From CAG-964 sp902789345 (lineage in GTDB: Bacteria > Bacillota > Clostridia > Oscillospirales > Acutalibacteraceae), in NCBI GenBank assembly GCA_052117325.1, contig JBQKJJ010000004.1: DNA of 64,000 nucleotides. One strand, written 5' to 3'. The position numbers were made by a program, and so were the translations under genes. The notes beneath the pieces were generated by a model. It saw only the letters and a list, made by a program, of their open reading frames with translations, searched no databases and was not told the DNA's origin. Shown here one piece after another: positions 15,480 to 24,207 of this stretch (position 1 is the first letter of the stretch; each line of letters starts with the position of its first letter).

Positions 15480-17468
15480 ATGAGAAATATAACTCTGGCA
15501 AAAACCGCCGGCTTTTGCTTTGGAGTAGACAGAGCGGTAAATATGGTTTACAGCCTGTCTGAAAAGCAAAAGGTATGCACCCTTGGCCCTATTATCCACA
15601 ACAGCGAAATGGTAAGGGAGCTTGAACAAAAGGGCGTTATAATAGCCAACACGCCCCGGGAAGTGCCACCCGGCTATACGGTGGTAATTCGTTCCCACGG
15701 CGTACCCCAAAGCGTGTATGATGAAATTCATAGCTTAAATTTGAATTATTCCGACGCTACCTGCCCCTTTGTGTCAAAAATACACAAAACCGTGGCAAAG
15801 GCAGGCAGGGAAAATTCTGTTGTTTTAATAATAGGTGACAAAAACCACCCTGAGGTTAAGGGCATAGAGGGACACTGCTGCGGTGAGTTTTTTGCAGTAA
15901 AAAACCACCAAGAAGCTGAAAAACTTATAGAAACCACCCCAAAGCTAAAGACTAACCCCCTTACAGTGGTGGCACAAACTACTTTTGATGTTTCAGAATG
16001 GAAAAAAAGTTTAAAAGTTATCAAAAAACTATGTACAAACGCAGTAATTTTTGATACAATATGTAATGCAACGGCAGAAAGGCAAGAAGAAGCAAGGATT
16101 CTGGCCGAAAGGTCGGATCTAATGATAGTTATTGGCGATAAAACCAGCTCCAACACCTGCAAACTTTATGACATTTGCAGCAGAGTATGTAAAAATACCT
16201 ATTTGGTTGAAACCTATAAGGAGCTGAAAGATATTGACCTATCTTCTGCTTGTAATATTGGCGTTACAGCTGGTGCTTCTGCACCTGCTAGGATAATAAA
16301 GGAGGTACTGGATACAATGGCAGAGAATCAAGTAAATTCCAGTGAAGAGCAAGAACAGGACTTTGCGTCAATGCTAGAGGAGCATATGCAAAGCTTTAAT
16401 ACAGACGGGAGGGTAAAAGGCGTAGTCGAGAGAATAACACCAAACGAGATTTTTGTTGATGTTGGCAGAAAGCAAGCCGGCGTTGTTAAGCTAAGTGAGC
16501 TTACAGACGACCCAAATGCCAAGATTGAAGATCTTGTAAAGGTTGGCGACACACTTGACCTTTTAATTATGCGTACCAACGACCAAGAGGGTACAATTAT
16601 GCTTTCTAAAAAGCGTGTAGATGCTCAAAAGGGTTGGGATGTTATTAAAGAGGCTCTTGAGTCTAAGGAGATCCTAACAGGTGTTGTTACAGAAATCAAC
16701 AACGGTGGCGTTATTGCTGTTACAAACGGTGTTAAGGTATTTATTCCTGCGTCTCAGGCTACTGCATCAAGAAACGAGTCTACTGAAGACCTACTAAAGA
16801 AGGAAGTAAACTTCAGAATTATTGATGTAAACGACCGCAGAAGAAGAGCTGTAGGCTCTATCCGTTCTGTACTAAACGAAGAGAAGAACAAGGCAAGAGA
16901 AGAATTCTGGAAAAGCTGTGAGGTTGGCAAGACTTACACAGGTACAGTTAAGTCACTTACAAGCTACGGCGCTTTTGTTGACATTGGCGGCGTTGACGGT
17001 ATGATTCATATTTCTGAGCTTTCTTGGAACAGAATTAAGCACCCGTCAGAGGTTGTTAATGTTGGCGACACTGTAGAGGTATATGTAAAGGATATCGACA
17101 CAGAAAAGCACAACATTTCTCTTGGCTACAAAAAGGCAGAGGACAACCCTTGGGAAATTCTAAAGAACAACTACCCTGAGGGCAGTGTTGTGGAGGTTGA
17201 AATTGTTGGCCTTACACAGTTCGGTGCATTTGCTAAGATTATTCCTGGTATTGACGGTCTTATCCACATTTCACAGATTGCTGACCGCAGAATTGAAAAG
17301 CCACAGGACGAGCTTGCAATCGGTCAGAAAGTAATGGCTAAGATTACAGCTATCGACTTCGACAAGAAGAGAGTTAGCCTGTCAATCAGAGCTTTGCTTC
17401 AGGATAACAACGACGATGCAGAGGAAGCAGCAGAAAATAAAGAAACTGCTGAAACAGAGGCTGAGTAA
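15480..17468 (+). CDS. ispH: IspH (HMBPP reductase) fused to four S1 RNA-binding domains
   Basis: A 662-residue bifunctional protein known from Clostridia. Residues 1-280 are IspH, the iron-sulfur enzyme that makes IPP and DMAPP in the MEP pathway. The three cluster ligands are Cys13 (GFCFGVD), Cys95 (DATCPFV) and Cys195 (FDTICNAT). Four S1 domains begin near 310, 396, 483 and 568 and resemble ribosomal protein S1. At the junction, AAAGGAGGT (16298-16306) lies 10 bases before an in-frame ATG at 16317 (MAENQVNSSEEQ), so a free 383-residue S1 protein may also be made. The S1 half appears to use more AAG, GTT and CTT codons than the IspH half, as highly expressed genes do; this is a visual impression. 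Confidence 0.95.
   Translation: MRNITLAKTAGFCFGVDRAVNMVYSLSEKQKVCTLGPIIHNSEMVRELEQKGVIIANTPREVPPGYTVVIRSHGVPQSVYDEIHSLNLNYSDATCPFVSKIHKTVAKAGRENSVVLIIGDKNHPEVKGIEGHCCGEFFAVKNHQEAEKLIETTPKLKTNPLTVVAQTTFDVSEWKKSLKVIKKLCTNAVIFDTICNATAERQEEARILAERSDLMIVIGDKTSSNTCKLYDICSRVCKNTYLVETYKELKDIDLSSACNIGVTAGASAPARIIKEVLDTMAENQVNSSEEQEQDFASMLEEHMQSFNTDGRVKGVVERITPNEIFVDVGRKQAGVVKLSELTDDPNAKIEDLVKVGDTLDLLIMRTNDQEGTIMLSKKRVDAQKGWDVIKEALESKEILTGVVTEINNGGVIAVTNGVKVFIPASQATASRNESTEDLLKKEVNFRIIDVNDRRRRAVGSIRSVLNEEKNKAREEFWKSCEVGKTYTGTVKSLTSYGAFVDIGGVDGMIHISELSWNRIKHPSEVVNVGDTVEVYVKDIDTEKHNISLGYKKAEDNPWEILKNNYPEGSVVEVEIVGLTQFGAFAKIIPGIDGLIHISQIADRRIEKPQDELAIGQKVMAKITAIDFDKKRVSLSIRALLQDNNDDAEEAAENKETAETEAE
16298..16319 (+). 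promoter_or_regulatory. Internal Shine-Dalgarno and ATG between IspH and S1 halves
   Basis: AAAGGAGGT at 16298-16306, ten bases, then ATG at 16317. The ATG is codon 280 of the fusion, in frame, and sits exactly at the domain border. It matches a normal strong start site and would give an S1-only protein. Confidence 0.6.
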
Positions 17469-17506
17469 TTTTACTTGCCCCTACCCTACATAATCAGTTA
17501 AATATT

Positions 17507-17539
17507 ATGCCCGCTTACCTTCTGTAGGCGGGCATTTTT
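17507..17539 (+). terminator. Terminator of the cmk-plsC-ispH operon
   Basis: ATGCCCGCTTAC (17507-17518) pairs with GTAGGCGGGCAT (17524-17535) with one G-U pair, followed by TTTT. Confidence 0.9.
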
Positions 17540-17643
17540 GCACCCAAAGTTAGGGCAAAACGGTGTTTCTAAAGCCATATTACTAAAATCACTTTACCTG
17601 TGGCAAAGCATTTTCAGCTTAAGCATTTTATATAGGCACAAAA

Positions 17644-17696
17644 CAAAGCACCCCATACCTTCTTTCACACAAGTGTTGAAAGTACAGGGTGCTTTG
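17644..17696 (-). terminator. Terminator of ackA
   Basis: CAAAGCACCC (17644-17653) and GGGTGCTTTG (17687-17696) form the outer stem, with an inner imperfect stem between. On the minus strand it is followed by TTTGTTTTGTG. It lies 20 bases after the ackA stop. Confidence 0.7.
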
Positions 17697-17716
17697 CATG
17701 GTCAACATATTATAAA

Positions 17717-18934
17717 TTACTTATTGTTTAGTTTATTTACAATGTCACGAGTATCCCTTGCAATAACAAGCTCCTCGTTGGTTGGAATTACATAAACATC
17801 AACCTTACTGTCCTCAGCCGAGATTTTACCCTCCTTGCCAAGAACCATCTTATTGTTAAGCTCAGGGTCAAGCTTTACGCCTAAGCATGCAAGCTGATCA
17901 CAAATAGCCTGACGGTGGTGAGATTGGTTTTCGCCCAAACCTGCTGTGAATATCATAACATCACAACCGCCAAGGGCAATATAGTAACTGCCGATGAACT
18001 TTGCTATTTCATATCTTAAAATTTCATGAGCCAAAATAGCTCTTTCGTTACCCTCTGCGGCAGCCTTTGTAACATCTCTGTCGTCTGAAGAAACGCCTGA
18101 AATACCAAGCAAGCCTGACTTTTTATTTAAGATATTGCTCATTTCTTCCGGTGAAAGGTTATCTTTCTCCTCAATGTATGTAACAACAGACGGGTCAAGT
18201 GTACCACAGCGTGAGCCCATCATAAAGCCGTCCAAAGGAGTAAGTCCCATACTTGTATCTATAACCTTGCCGTCGTTAATTGCTGTTATGGACGAACCGT
18301 TGCCAAGGTGACAGGTAATCATCTTTGTACCTACCAAAGACTTGCCTGTAATCTTTGACCAGCGGTTGCTTACATAACGGTGAGATGTACCGTGGAAGCC
18401 GTAACGGCGTATTTTATAATTCTCATAATATTCATAAGGAATTGGGTATATATATGCTTTTGGTGGCATTGTAGCGTGGAAAGCCGTATCAAATACTACA
18501 ACCTGCGGAACCTTATCGCCAAATACTTCAATGCAAGCCTCTATAGCCTGAACATGTCCTTTATTATGAAGTGGTGCAAGAGGAATAAGCGCCTTAATGC
18601 CCTCAATAACCTTGTCTGTTACAAGCTCACTTTTGCTGAAACGGGCACCGCCCTGCACTACTCTATGGCCTACAGCTGTAATCTCTGATGTACTGCCGAT
18701 AACGCCGTACTCAGGGTCTGTCAGCATTTCATTAACCTGCATAAATGCGTCCTTGTGGTCTTTCATAACAACTTCTTTTTGTGTTTGTCTGCCGTTATAA
18801 GTTTTATGACCTATAAAGCTTTTATCAAGGCCTATTCTTTCACAGTTACCCTTGCAAAGCATTGTTTCGTGCTCCATATCAAACAGCTGGTATTTCAGTG
18901 ACGAGCTGCCTGCGTTAATAACCAAAATCATCAT
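17717..18934 (-). CDS. ackA: Acetate kinase
   Basis: A 405-residue acetate kinase of normal length. It converts acetyl phosphate and ADP to acetate and ATP, the energy-yielding step of acetate fermentation. The N-terminal signature is ILVINAGSSSLKYQL, and the second signature is GFHGTSHRYVS. The ATP-site segments THLGNGSS-like (TCHLGNGSSITA) and FTAGLGENQ are present. AAGGAG lies ten bases before the first of two adjacent ATGs. No pta gene is nearby. It is divergent from tmcAL. Confidence 0.97.
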   Translation of the reverse strand: MMILVINAGSSSLKYQLFDMEHETMLCKGNCERIGLDKSFIGHKTYNGRQTQKEVVMKDHKDAFMQVNEMLTDPEYGVIGSTSEITAVGHRVVQGGARFSKSELVTDKVIEGIKALIPLAPLHNKGHVQAIEACIEVFGDKVPQVVVFDTAFHATMPPKAYIYPIPYEYYENYKIRRYGFHGTSHRYVSNRWSKITGKSLVGTKMITCHLGNGSSITAINDGKVIDTSMGLTPLDGFMMGSRCGTLDPSVVTYIEEKDNLSPEEMSNILNKKSGLLGISGVSSDDRDVTKAAAEGNERAILAHEILRYEIAKFIGSYYIALGGCDVMIFTAGLGENQSHHRQAICDQLACLGVKLDPELNNKMVLGKEGKISAEDSKVDVYVIPTNEELVIARDTRDIVNKLNNK

Positions 18935-19057
18935 ATCCGTAATTCTCCTTACTGAAAAAATAATGTTGCATAAATTACTAGCACTATTATATAATATTAC
19001 AAACGGGAAACAAATTCAACCTTTTTTCTCCAATAAAAGCATAAGGGAGCAGTTATT

Positions 19058-20248
19058 TTGAAAAGCTACGGAATTATAAGCGAGTTTAACCCTTTTCATA
19101 ACGGTCATCAGCTTTTGGTAAATAAATGCAGAGAAGCCGGTGCAGCATATATTACAGCTGTAATGAGCGGAAATTTTGTACAGCGTGGCGACATAGCCAT
19201 AGTTTCAAAGCATATTCGCACCAAAATGGCACTGCAGTGCGGAGTAGACCTGGTTATAGAGCTTCCTCTGCCCTATGCCAACGCCAACGCTCAAGTGTTT
19301 GCAAGGGGCGGTGTGCATTTGGTAAATCAAACAGGCTGTATAGACACACTTGCCTTTGGCAGTGAATGTGGTGATATTGCTAAGCTGAAAAAGGCTGCAA
19401 GTATTTTAACAAGCGCAGAATTTAACAGCCGGCTAAAGCTTGAAATGGCAAAGGGTATAAGCTACCCTGCTGCATTGTCAAGGGCAACGGAAGCTTTGGA
19501 CAACACCCTGCTTGAAACGGTAAGCACACCTAACAATGTACTTGCTATTGAATACATTAAGGCGGCCGCAGAGCAAAAAGCGGACATTGATTTTTATACA
19601 GTAAAACGCCAAGGCGATTCACACAACAGCACCCAAATAACCTCAAGCCTTGCAAGCGCAAGCAATATACGGCAGTTAATAAGCAATAACAGCGAAATTG
19701 TAAAATACATTCCGGAAATCGCCTGCAAAACTCTTAAAGACGCTATAGTCTTAGGAGAAACGGCGGAGCTGAAAAACAACGAAAAAGCTATACTTACAAA
19801 GCTTAGGTCTATGAGCCCACAACAGCTGGCACAGCTTGCCGACATAACCGAGGGCTTAGAAAACCGCCTTTACAGCGCCATACAGACAAGTAAATCTGTA
19901 GACGAGGTAATTAACAGTGTTAAAACAAAACGCTACACACACTCAAGAATACGCCGTTTAATAATATCTGCACTGCTTGACATAGGCAAAAGCTACACCG
20001 AAAGCCTGCCGCAATATATACGGGTTCTTGGCTTTAACGAAAACGGTGCCCAACTGTTGAGCAAAATCAAAAAAAGCTCCCGATTACCAATAGTAACAAA
20101 GTTGACAAATTCAATTAGCAGTCTAACCTCCTCGGCACAGCGTATGCTTATGCTTGAAATAAAATCAACCGATATTTACAATACCTTTACAGAAAAAATA
20201 AAGCCCTGTGGCACAGAATATACCGACGGGCTGGTAATAATGAAATAA
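19058..20248 (+). CDS. tmcAL: tRNA(Met) cytidine acetate ligase
   Basis: A 396-residue nucleotidyltransferase-fold protein of the TmcAL (YlbM) family. These enzymes use ATP and acetate to make N4-acetylcytidine at the wobble base of elongator tRNA-Met. The ATP-site motif GIISEFNPFHNGHQ and the following MSGNFVQRGDIAIVSKH are diagnostic. The HSRIRRLI motif near the C-terminal part is also typical. The start is TTG at 19058, with AAGGGAG ten bases upstream. Neighbouring ackA produces the acetate that TmcAL consumes. Confidence 0.93.
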   Translation: MKSYGIISEFNPFHNGHQLLVNKCREAGAAYITAVMSGNFVQRGDIAIVSKHIRTKMALQCGVDLVIELPLPYANANAQVFARGGVHLVNQTGCIDTLAFGSECGDIAKLKKAASILTSAEFNSRLKLEMAKGISYPAALSRATEALDNTLLETVSTPNNVLAIEYIKAAAEQKADIDFYTVKRQGDSHNSTQITSSLASASNIRQLISNNSEIVKYIPEIACKTLKDAIVLGETAELKNNEKAILTKLRSMSPQQLAQLADITEGLENRLYSAIQTSKSVDEVINSVKTKRYTHSRIRRLIISALLDIGKSYTESLPQYIRVLGFNENGAQLLSKIKKSSRLPIVTKLTNSISSLTSSAQRMLMLEIKSTDIYNTFTEKIKPCGTEYTDGLVIMK

Positions 20249-20261
20249 TTCCTAAAACAAT

Positions 20262-20304
20262 AAGGCAAGCCTGCTACGCGGTACATTCAGGCTTGCCTAT
20301 TTTT
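20262..20304. terminator. Bidirectional terminator between tmcAL and sirtuin genes
   Basis: AAGGCAAGCCTG (20262-20273) pairs with CAGGCTTGCCTA (20288-20299) and TTTTTG follows. The minus-strand reading ends in TTATTGTTTT, so both converging genes can use it. Confidence 0.85.
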
Positions 20305-20360
20305 GTTTTATATTGCGTTAATGCTGAATCACAGTATGTACCGCAACTCTTAAAACGCGT

Positions 20361-21092
20361 TTAACCGTTAATTTTTATTTCGGAAAGCACCTGTGCAACA
20401 GGTTGATTAATAACCAAATCTGCCCTGCTGTCAAGTGAAGTTTGCCCTTTATTTATAAGAACTAAGTGCTTACCGCCGAAATATCTTATAAGACCTGCCG
20501 CCGGGTACACCGTAAGGCTTGTGCCGGCTACTATCATACAGTCTGCATTGCTTATAGCCTTTACACTTCCCTCAATAGTTCTGTCGTCAAGCCCCTCCTC
20601 ATACAAAACAACATCAGGCTTAATAACACCGCCACAGCTGTCACAATGCGGAATACCGTTACTGCTTGCTATATACTCGCCGCTAAAAAACTTTCCGCAA
20701 GACAAGCAATAATTTCTATGTACACTGCCGTGCAGTTCATATACTTTTTTACTGCCTGCCATTTGGTGCAAGCCGTCAATATTTTGTGTAACAACGGCAC
20801 TTAGCTTGCCTGCCTTTTCAAGCTCGCTCAAAAACAAGTGTGCGGCATTTGGCTTTGCTGTAAAGCACAGCATTTTATCACGATAAAAGTCATAAAATTC
20901 CGCCGTCTTTTTTACAAAAAATGTGTGACTTAAAATTTCCTCGGGAGGGTACTTATATTTTTGATTATAAAGTCCGTCAACACTTCGGAAATCGGGTATA
21001 CCCGACTCTGTGCTTACCCCGGCGCCGCCAAAGAAAACTATACTGTTGCATTGGTCAATAATTTTTTGAAGTTGATTAATTTTGTCTTCCAT
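20361..21092 (-). CDS. cobB: NAD-dependent protein deacylase (sirtuin, CobB type)
   Basis: A 243-residue class-III/U type sirtuin. It removes acetyl groups from lysines using NAD, releasing O-acetyl-ADP-ribose. The NAD loop GGAGVSTESGIPDFRS is at about 21-36. TQNIDGLHQMAG follows, with the catalytic His in YELHGSVH. The zinc ribbon is CLSC ... CDSC. The C-terminal NAD motifs GTSLTVYPAAGL and LVINKG-like (LVLINKGQTSLD) are present. It begins 11 bases after the P-type ATPase stop and is probably co-transcribed with it. Targets are unknown. Confidence 0.93.
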   Translation of the reverse strand: MEDKINQLQKIIDQCNSIVFFGGAGVSTESGIPDFRSVDGLYNQKYKYPPEEILSHTFFVKKTAEFYDFYRDKMLCFTAKPNAAHLFLSELEKAGKLSAVVTQNIDGLHQMAGSKKVYELHGSVHRNYCLSCGKFFSGEYIASSNGIPHCDSCGGVIKPDVVLYEEGLDDRTIEGSVKAISNADCMIVAGTSLTVYPAAGLIRYFGGKHLVLINKGQTSLDSRADLVINQPVAQVLSEIKING

Positions 21093-21103
21093 AATATCGC
21101 CTT

Positions 21104-23536
21104 TTACTTTTTTAGTTTATTTATCAGTGTGCTTATATGAAGCTTTGGCAATTCAAACTCCTTGTCGTCAGGAACCTCTATTTTATTGGTAAAGTGGCTT
21201 ACCAGTGCAAATACGCCAACAGCCACAGCGGCAAATACAACAAAGTAGATTAAAAATTCAAAACTCATATCCACCATTCCAAACAAATTGTCAATGTGCA
21301 TTATATCAAACAATATTTTTTTAGAGAAGCATACGCCAAACACCGTACCTGCAATACATATTGTAAACATAGCGGTGCGTATAGGGTTAAACGGCAAACT
21401 TGTTTTAAATATAACCATAAGTCCCGTAAATGCGGTAACTGCAACTGCCAGTGTAGATATAAATGTTGGGTCAAGCTTCAGCAAATCTCCTGCAACGGTA
21501 ACAAACACCACCAAAGAGGTTATAGTAACACCACCCGGAATGGCTCGTTTAAGTATGTTAAGCAAAAAGTTACCTGTAATTCTGCTTTCGTTTGGCTCCA
21601 GCGCCAAAACAAATGACGGAAAACCTATGCAGAATGTGCTTATCAGCGTCATTTGAATAGGCATAAACGGGTACAGCTGACCTATAAAAACAAATATAAT
21701 CGCAAGCAGTGTTGAAAAAATTGTTTTTACCAAAAACAGTGAAGCCGAACGCTGAATGTTGTTTATTGAGCGTCTGCCCTCTGCCACAACCTTTGGCATT
21801 GAGGCAAAATTTGAATCCAGCAAAACAAGCTGAGAAACGCACCTTGCCGCATCACTGCCGCTTGCCATAGCTACAGAACAGTCTGCCTCTTTCAGTGCCA
21901 ACACATCATTTACACCGTCGCCTGTCATAGCTACGGTATGGCCGTGTTTTTTCAGTGCGTTTACCATTTGCAGTTTTTGCGCCGGAGTAACCCTGCCAAA
22001 CACAGAGTATTTTTCCACAGCATTGTAAACATCCTCTTCTGTTTTAAAAGTTGTTGCGTCAACAATTCTGTCGGCATTTTTCAGCCCTGCCTCCTTGGCA
22101 ATAGCCGCAACTGTATTTACATTATCACCGGAAATTACCTTTAGGTCTACACCCTGTTTATCAAAATATTCCAGTGTAGCCGGTGCTTCCTTACGGATTT
22201 TATCCTTAAAAACAACTATGCCTATGGGTTTTATATCGTCCGGAAGTTCTCTGTCCTTAAAATCATTTTCAGAAAATCCAATAGACAAAACACGGTAGCC
22301 CATTGGAACATCTTTGGTTAGTTCACCTATTTCTTTGCATTTACCGCCAAAAACAAATTCCTCGGCACCTAAAATATATGTTCCGTCTGCTCCAAAATTA
22401 ATTCCGGACCACTTTTTCTCGGAAGAAAAGGCAACGCAATGGTCTGCCTTTAGTGTTGTATTTTTACCGCAATATCTGTCCTTTACTGCGTTTATCGTAG
22501 GGTTGCTGTCCTGGGAGTAGTTAGCAAAGGCAATAAGCAAATTTTCAATATTTTCGTTTGCATTTACCGATTTATAATCCGTAACCTCCATACAGCCCTC
22601 GGTTATAGTACCTGTTTTATCCAAACACAGCACATCTACCCTTGCAAGGGTTTCTATACAGTACATTTCCTGTACAAGCACCTTTCGCCTTGAAAGCCTT
22701 ATAACACCTATGGCCATAACCGTACTTGTTAAAAGCATCAGTCCCTCCGGTATCATACCGATTAACGCCGCAACTGACTTTACCACCGCACTGCTGATAT
22801 TGGCATAGTCGGTTGCCATAAACTGTCGCCAAAATAACAGCAGGCCTACAGGTATTATTACAATGCTCATTAGCTTTATAATAAAATTTAAAGTGTTTAA
22901 AATTTGTGAATCTACCTTTTTAACATATTTTGCACCGTTTGAAATGCTTGCGGCGTAGTTTTCGTCGCCTACCTTTTCGGCAATAACCACACAGCTGCCG
23001 CTTACCAAAAAGCTGCCGGATATTAAGCGGCTGTCCTTTTCCTTAAACACAGCGTCAGATTCACCGGTAAGCAAAGACTCGTTTACCTCACAGCTGCCCT
23101 GTGCAATTATACAGTCTGTAGGCACCTGCTGACCTTGTTTTAGATAAAAAACCTCATCAAGAACTATTTCATTAATTCCAATTTCACATTCCTTACCGTT
23201 TCTTATAGCCTTTATTTTTTGTTGGCTTACAATAGAAAGCTTGTCAATGGTTCGCTTAGCACGAATTTCCTGAAATGTACCAATAAGTGAGTTAATTACA
23301 ATAATAACCATAAACAGCATATTCTTGTAAGAACCAACCAAGAACACTGCCACAGCAAGTATAAAATTCACCAAGTTAAAAAGTGTACAAACATTGTCCC
23401 TAAGTATAAGCGAAACCGGCTTTGACTTTAGGTTACTCTCCTTGTTATATTCGCCCCGTTCTATTCTTTCCTTAATTTGGCTGTCAGTTAAACCTATTTT
23501 TATATCAGGGGTATAGCGTTTTACTTTCTCCGACAT
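21104..23536 (-). CDS. Cation-transporting P-type ATPase, CtpE-like
   Basis: An 810-residue P-type ATPase. The phosphorylation site is Asp306 in DKTGTITEG. The TGES actuator motif (LLTGESDAV) and the hinge TGDGVNDVLALKEAD are intact. In the fourth span PEGLMLLTS replaces the CPx motif of heavy-metal pumps. Together with LVQEMYCIETLARVD this points to the CtpE-like branch, one member of which takes up calcium in mycobacteria. About ten membrane spans are expected. No N-terminal metal-binding domain is present. AGGAGGTTGTT precedes the ATG. The actual ion is inferred, not shown. Confidence 0.9.
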   Translation of the reverse strand: MSEKVKRYTPDIKIGLTDSQIKERIERGEYNKESNLKSKPVSLILRDNVCTLFNLVNFILAVAVFLVGSYKNMLFMVIIVINSLIGTFQEIRAKRTIDKLSIVSQQKIKAIRNGKECEIGINEIVLDEVFYLKQGQQVPTDCIIAQGSCEVNESLLTGESDAVFKEKDSRLISGSFLVSGSCVVIAEKVGDENYAASISNGAKYVKKVDSQILNTLNFIIKLMSIVIIPVGLLLFWRQFMATDYANISSAVVKSVAALIGMIPEGLMLLTSTVMAIGVIRLSRRKVLVQEMYCIETLARVDVLCLDKTGTITEGCMEVTDYKSVNANENIENLLIAFANYSQDSNPTINAVKDRYCGKNTTLKADHCVAFSSEKKWSGINFGADGTYILGAEEFVFGGKCKEIGELTKDVPMGYRVLSIGFSENDFKDRELPDDIKPIGIVVFKDKIRKEAPATLEYFDKQGVDLKVISGDNVNTVAAIAKEAGLKNADRIVDATTFKTEEDVYNAVEKYSVFGRVTPAQKLQMVNALKKHGHTVAMTGDGVNDVLALKEADCSVAMASGSDAARCVSQLVLLDSNFASMPKVVAEGRRSINNIQRSASLFLVKTIFSTLLAIIFVFIGQLYPFMPIQMTLISTFCIGFPSFVLALEPNESRITGNFLLNILKRAIPGGVTITSLVVFVTVAGDLLKLDPTFISTLAVAVTAFTGLMVIFKTSLPFNPIRTAMFTICIAGTVFGVCFSKKILFDIMHIDNLFGMVDMSFEFLIYFVVFAAVAVGVFALVSHFTNKIEVPDDKEFELPKLHISTLINKLKK

Positions 23537-23643
23537 AACAACCTCCTATATATACTCATACTGATAATTATAGCAGTAGTATTTTTTCAATTCAAGCAAT
23601 ATCAAAAATTTAACAAATTATCTATTTACTTATTACTTATGTA

Positions 23644-23652
23644 TGGTATAAT
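23644..23652 (+). promoter_or_regulatory. Extended -10 promoter of DUF896 gene
   Basis: TGGTATAAT (23644-23652) is an extended -10 element, 47 bases before the ATG at 23699. No clear -35 is seen, as is common with extended -10 promoters. Confidence 0.55.
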
Positions 23653-23698
23653 TTTATAGAAAATGCCTAGAAGGGTTATTAAACAGAAAGGATTTGTT

Positions 23699-23914
23699 AT
23701 GGAAAAGGAAAAAATCAACCGCATAAACGAGCTGGCTAAAAAGAAAAAATCACAGGGCTTAACAGAAGCCGAACAGGCCGAGCAAAACAGCCTAAGGCAG
23801 GAATACATAAGTGAATTTAAAGCCAGCCTGACAGGTCAGCTTGACAATATGGTTATAGAAAAGCCGGACGGCACCAAAATCAATGTTAAGGACTTAAAAA
23901 AGAAAAACAATTAA
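23699..23914 (+). CDS. DUF896 (YnzC-family) protein
   Basis: A 71-residue, highly charged helical protein of the YnzC/UPF0291 family. The typical order is EKINRINELAKKKKSQGLT, then EQNSLRQEYISEFK, then the C-terminal KPDGTKINVKDLKKKN. Family members are small cytoplasmic proteins without a settled function; the Bacillus gene belongs to the SOS-regulated yneA operon. I see no LexA-type box here. The ATG at 23699 follows GAAAGGATTTGTT and is preferred over the one at 23663. Single gene with its own promoter and terminator. Confidence 0.85.
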   Translation: MEKEKINRINELAKKKKSQGLTEAEQAEQNSLRQEYISEFKASLTGQLDNMVIEKPDGTKINVKDLKKKNN

Positions 23915-23934
23915 CTCAGTTTTTTAATAAAAAA

Positions 23935-23959
23935 TGGGTACTGTCGCAGACAATACCCA
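23935..23959 (+). terminator. Terminator of DUF896 gene
   Basis: TGGGTACTGTC (23935-23945) pairs with GACAATACCCA (23949-23959) with one mismatch or wobble. The rest of the gap to 24204 is AT-rich, with no gene visible. Confidence 0.6.
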
Positions 23960-24199
23960 AACATTTTGTAAAATAGTAAAAGCGCTGCCTACGCAACGCC
24001 CCTACCTGAGAATATATAAGAAGAAAAAATGAGAAAACTAATTAATAAATGTTGTTTTTTATTTCTTTTTGTTTTTTACTGTAGTTATAATATAATATAT
24101 AATTATGAATAAATTATGAACAAAACGGTTTTTAAAATGTAGAACTTATACAATAAGTCGGTTTGTTTTTTATGCATTTTAACTATTGAGAGGAAGCAT

Positions 24200-24207
24200 A
24201 TGTAATG
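24200..24207 (+). promoter_or_regulatory. Start-stop element (ATGTAATG) at alarmone synthetase start
   Basis: GAGAGGAAG (24188-24196) is followed by ATG-TAA at 24200-24205. The real start ATG (24205) overlaps that stop by one base. The first ATG is the better spaced of the two, so ribosomes may start, stop at once and re-initiate. Confidence 0.45.
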
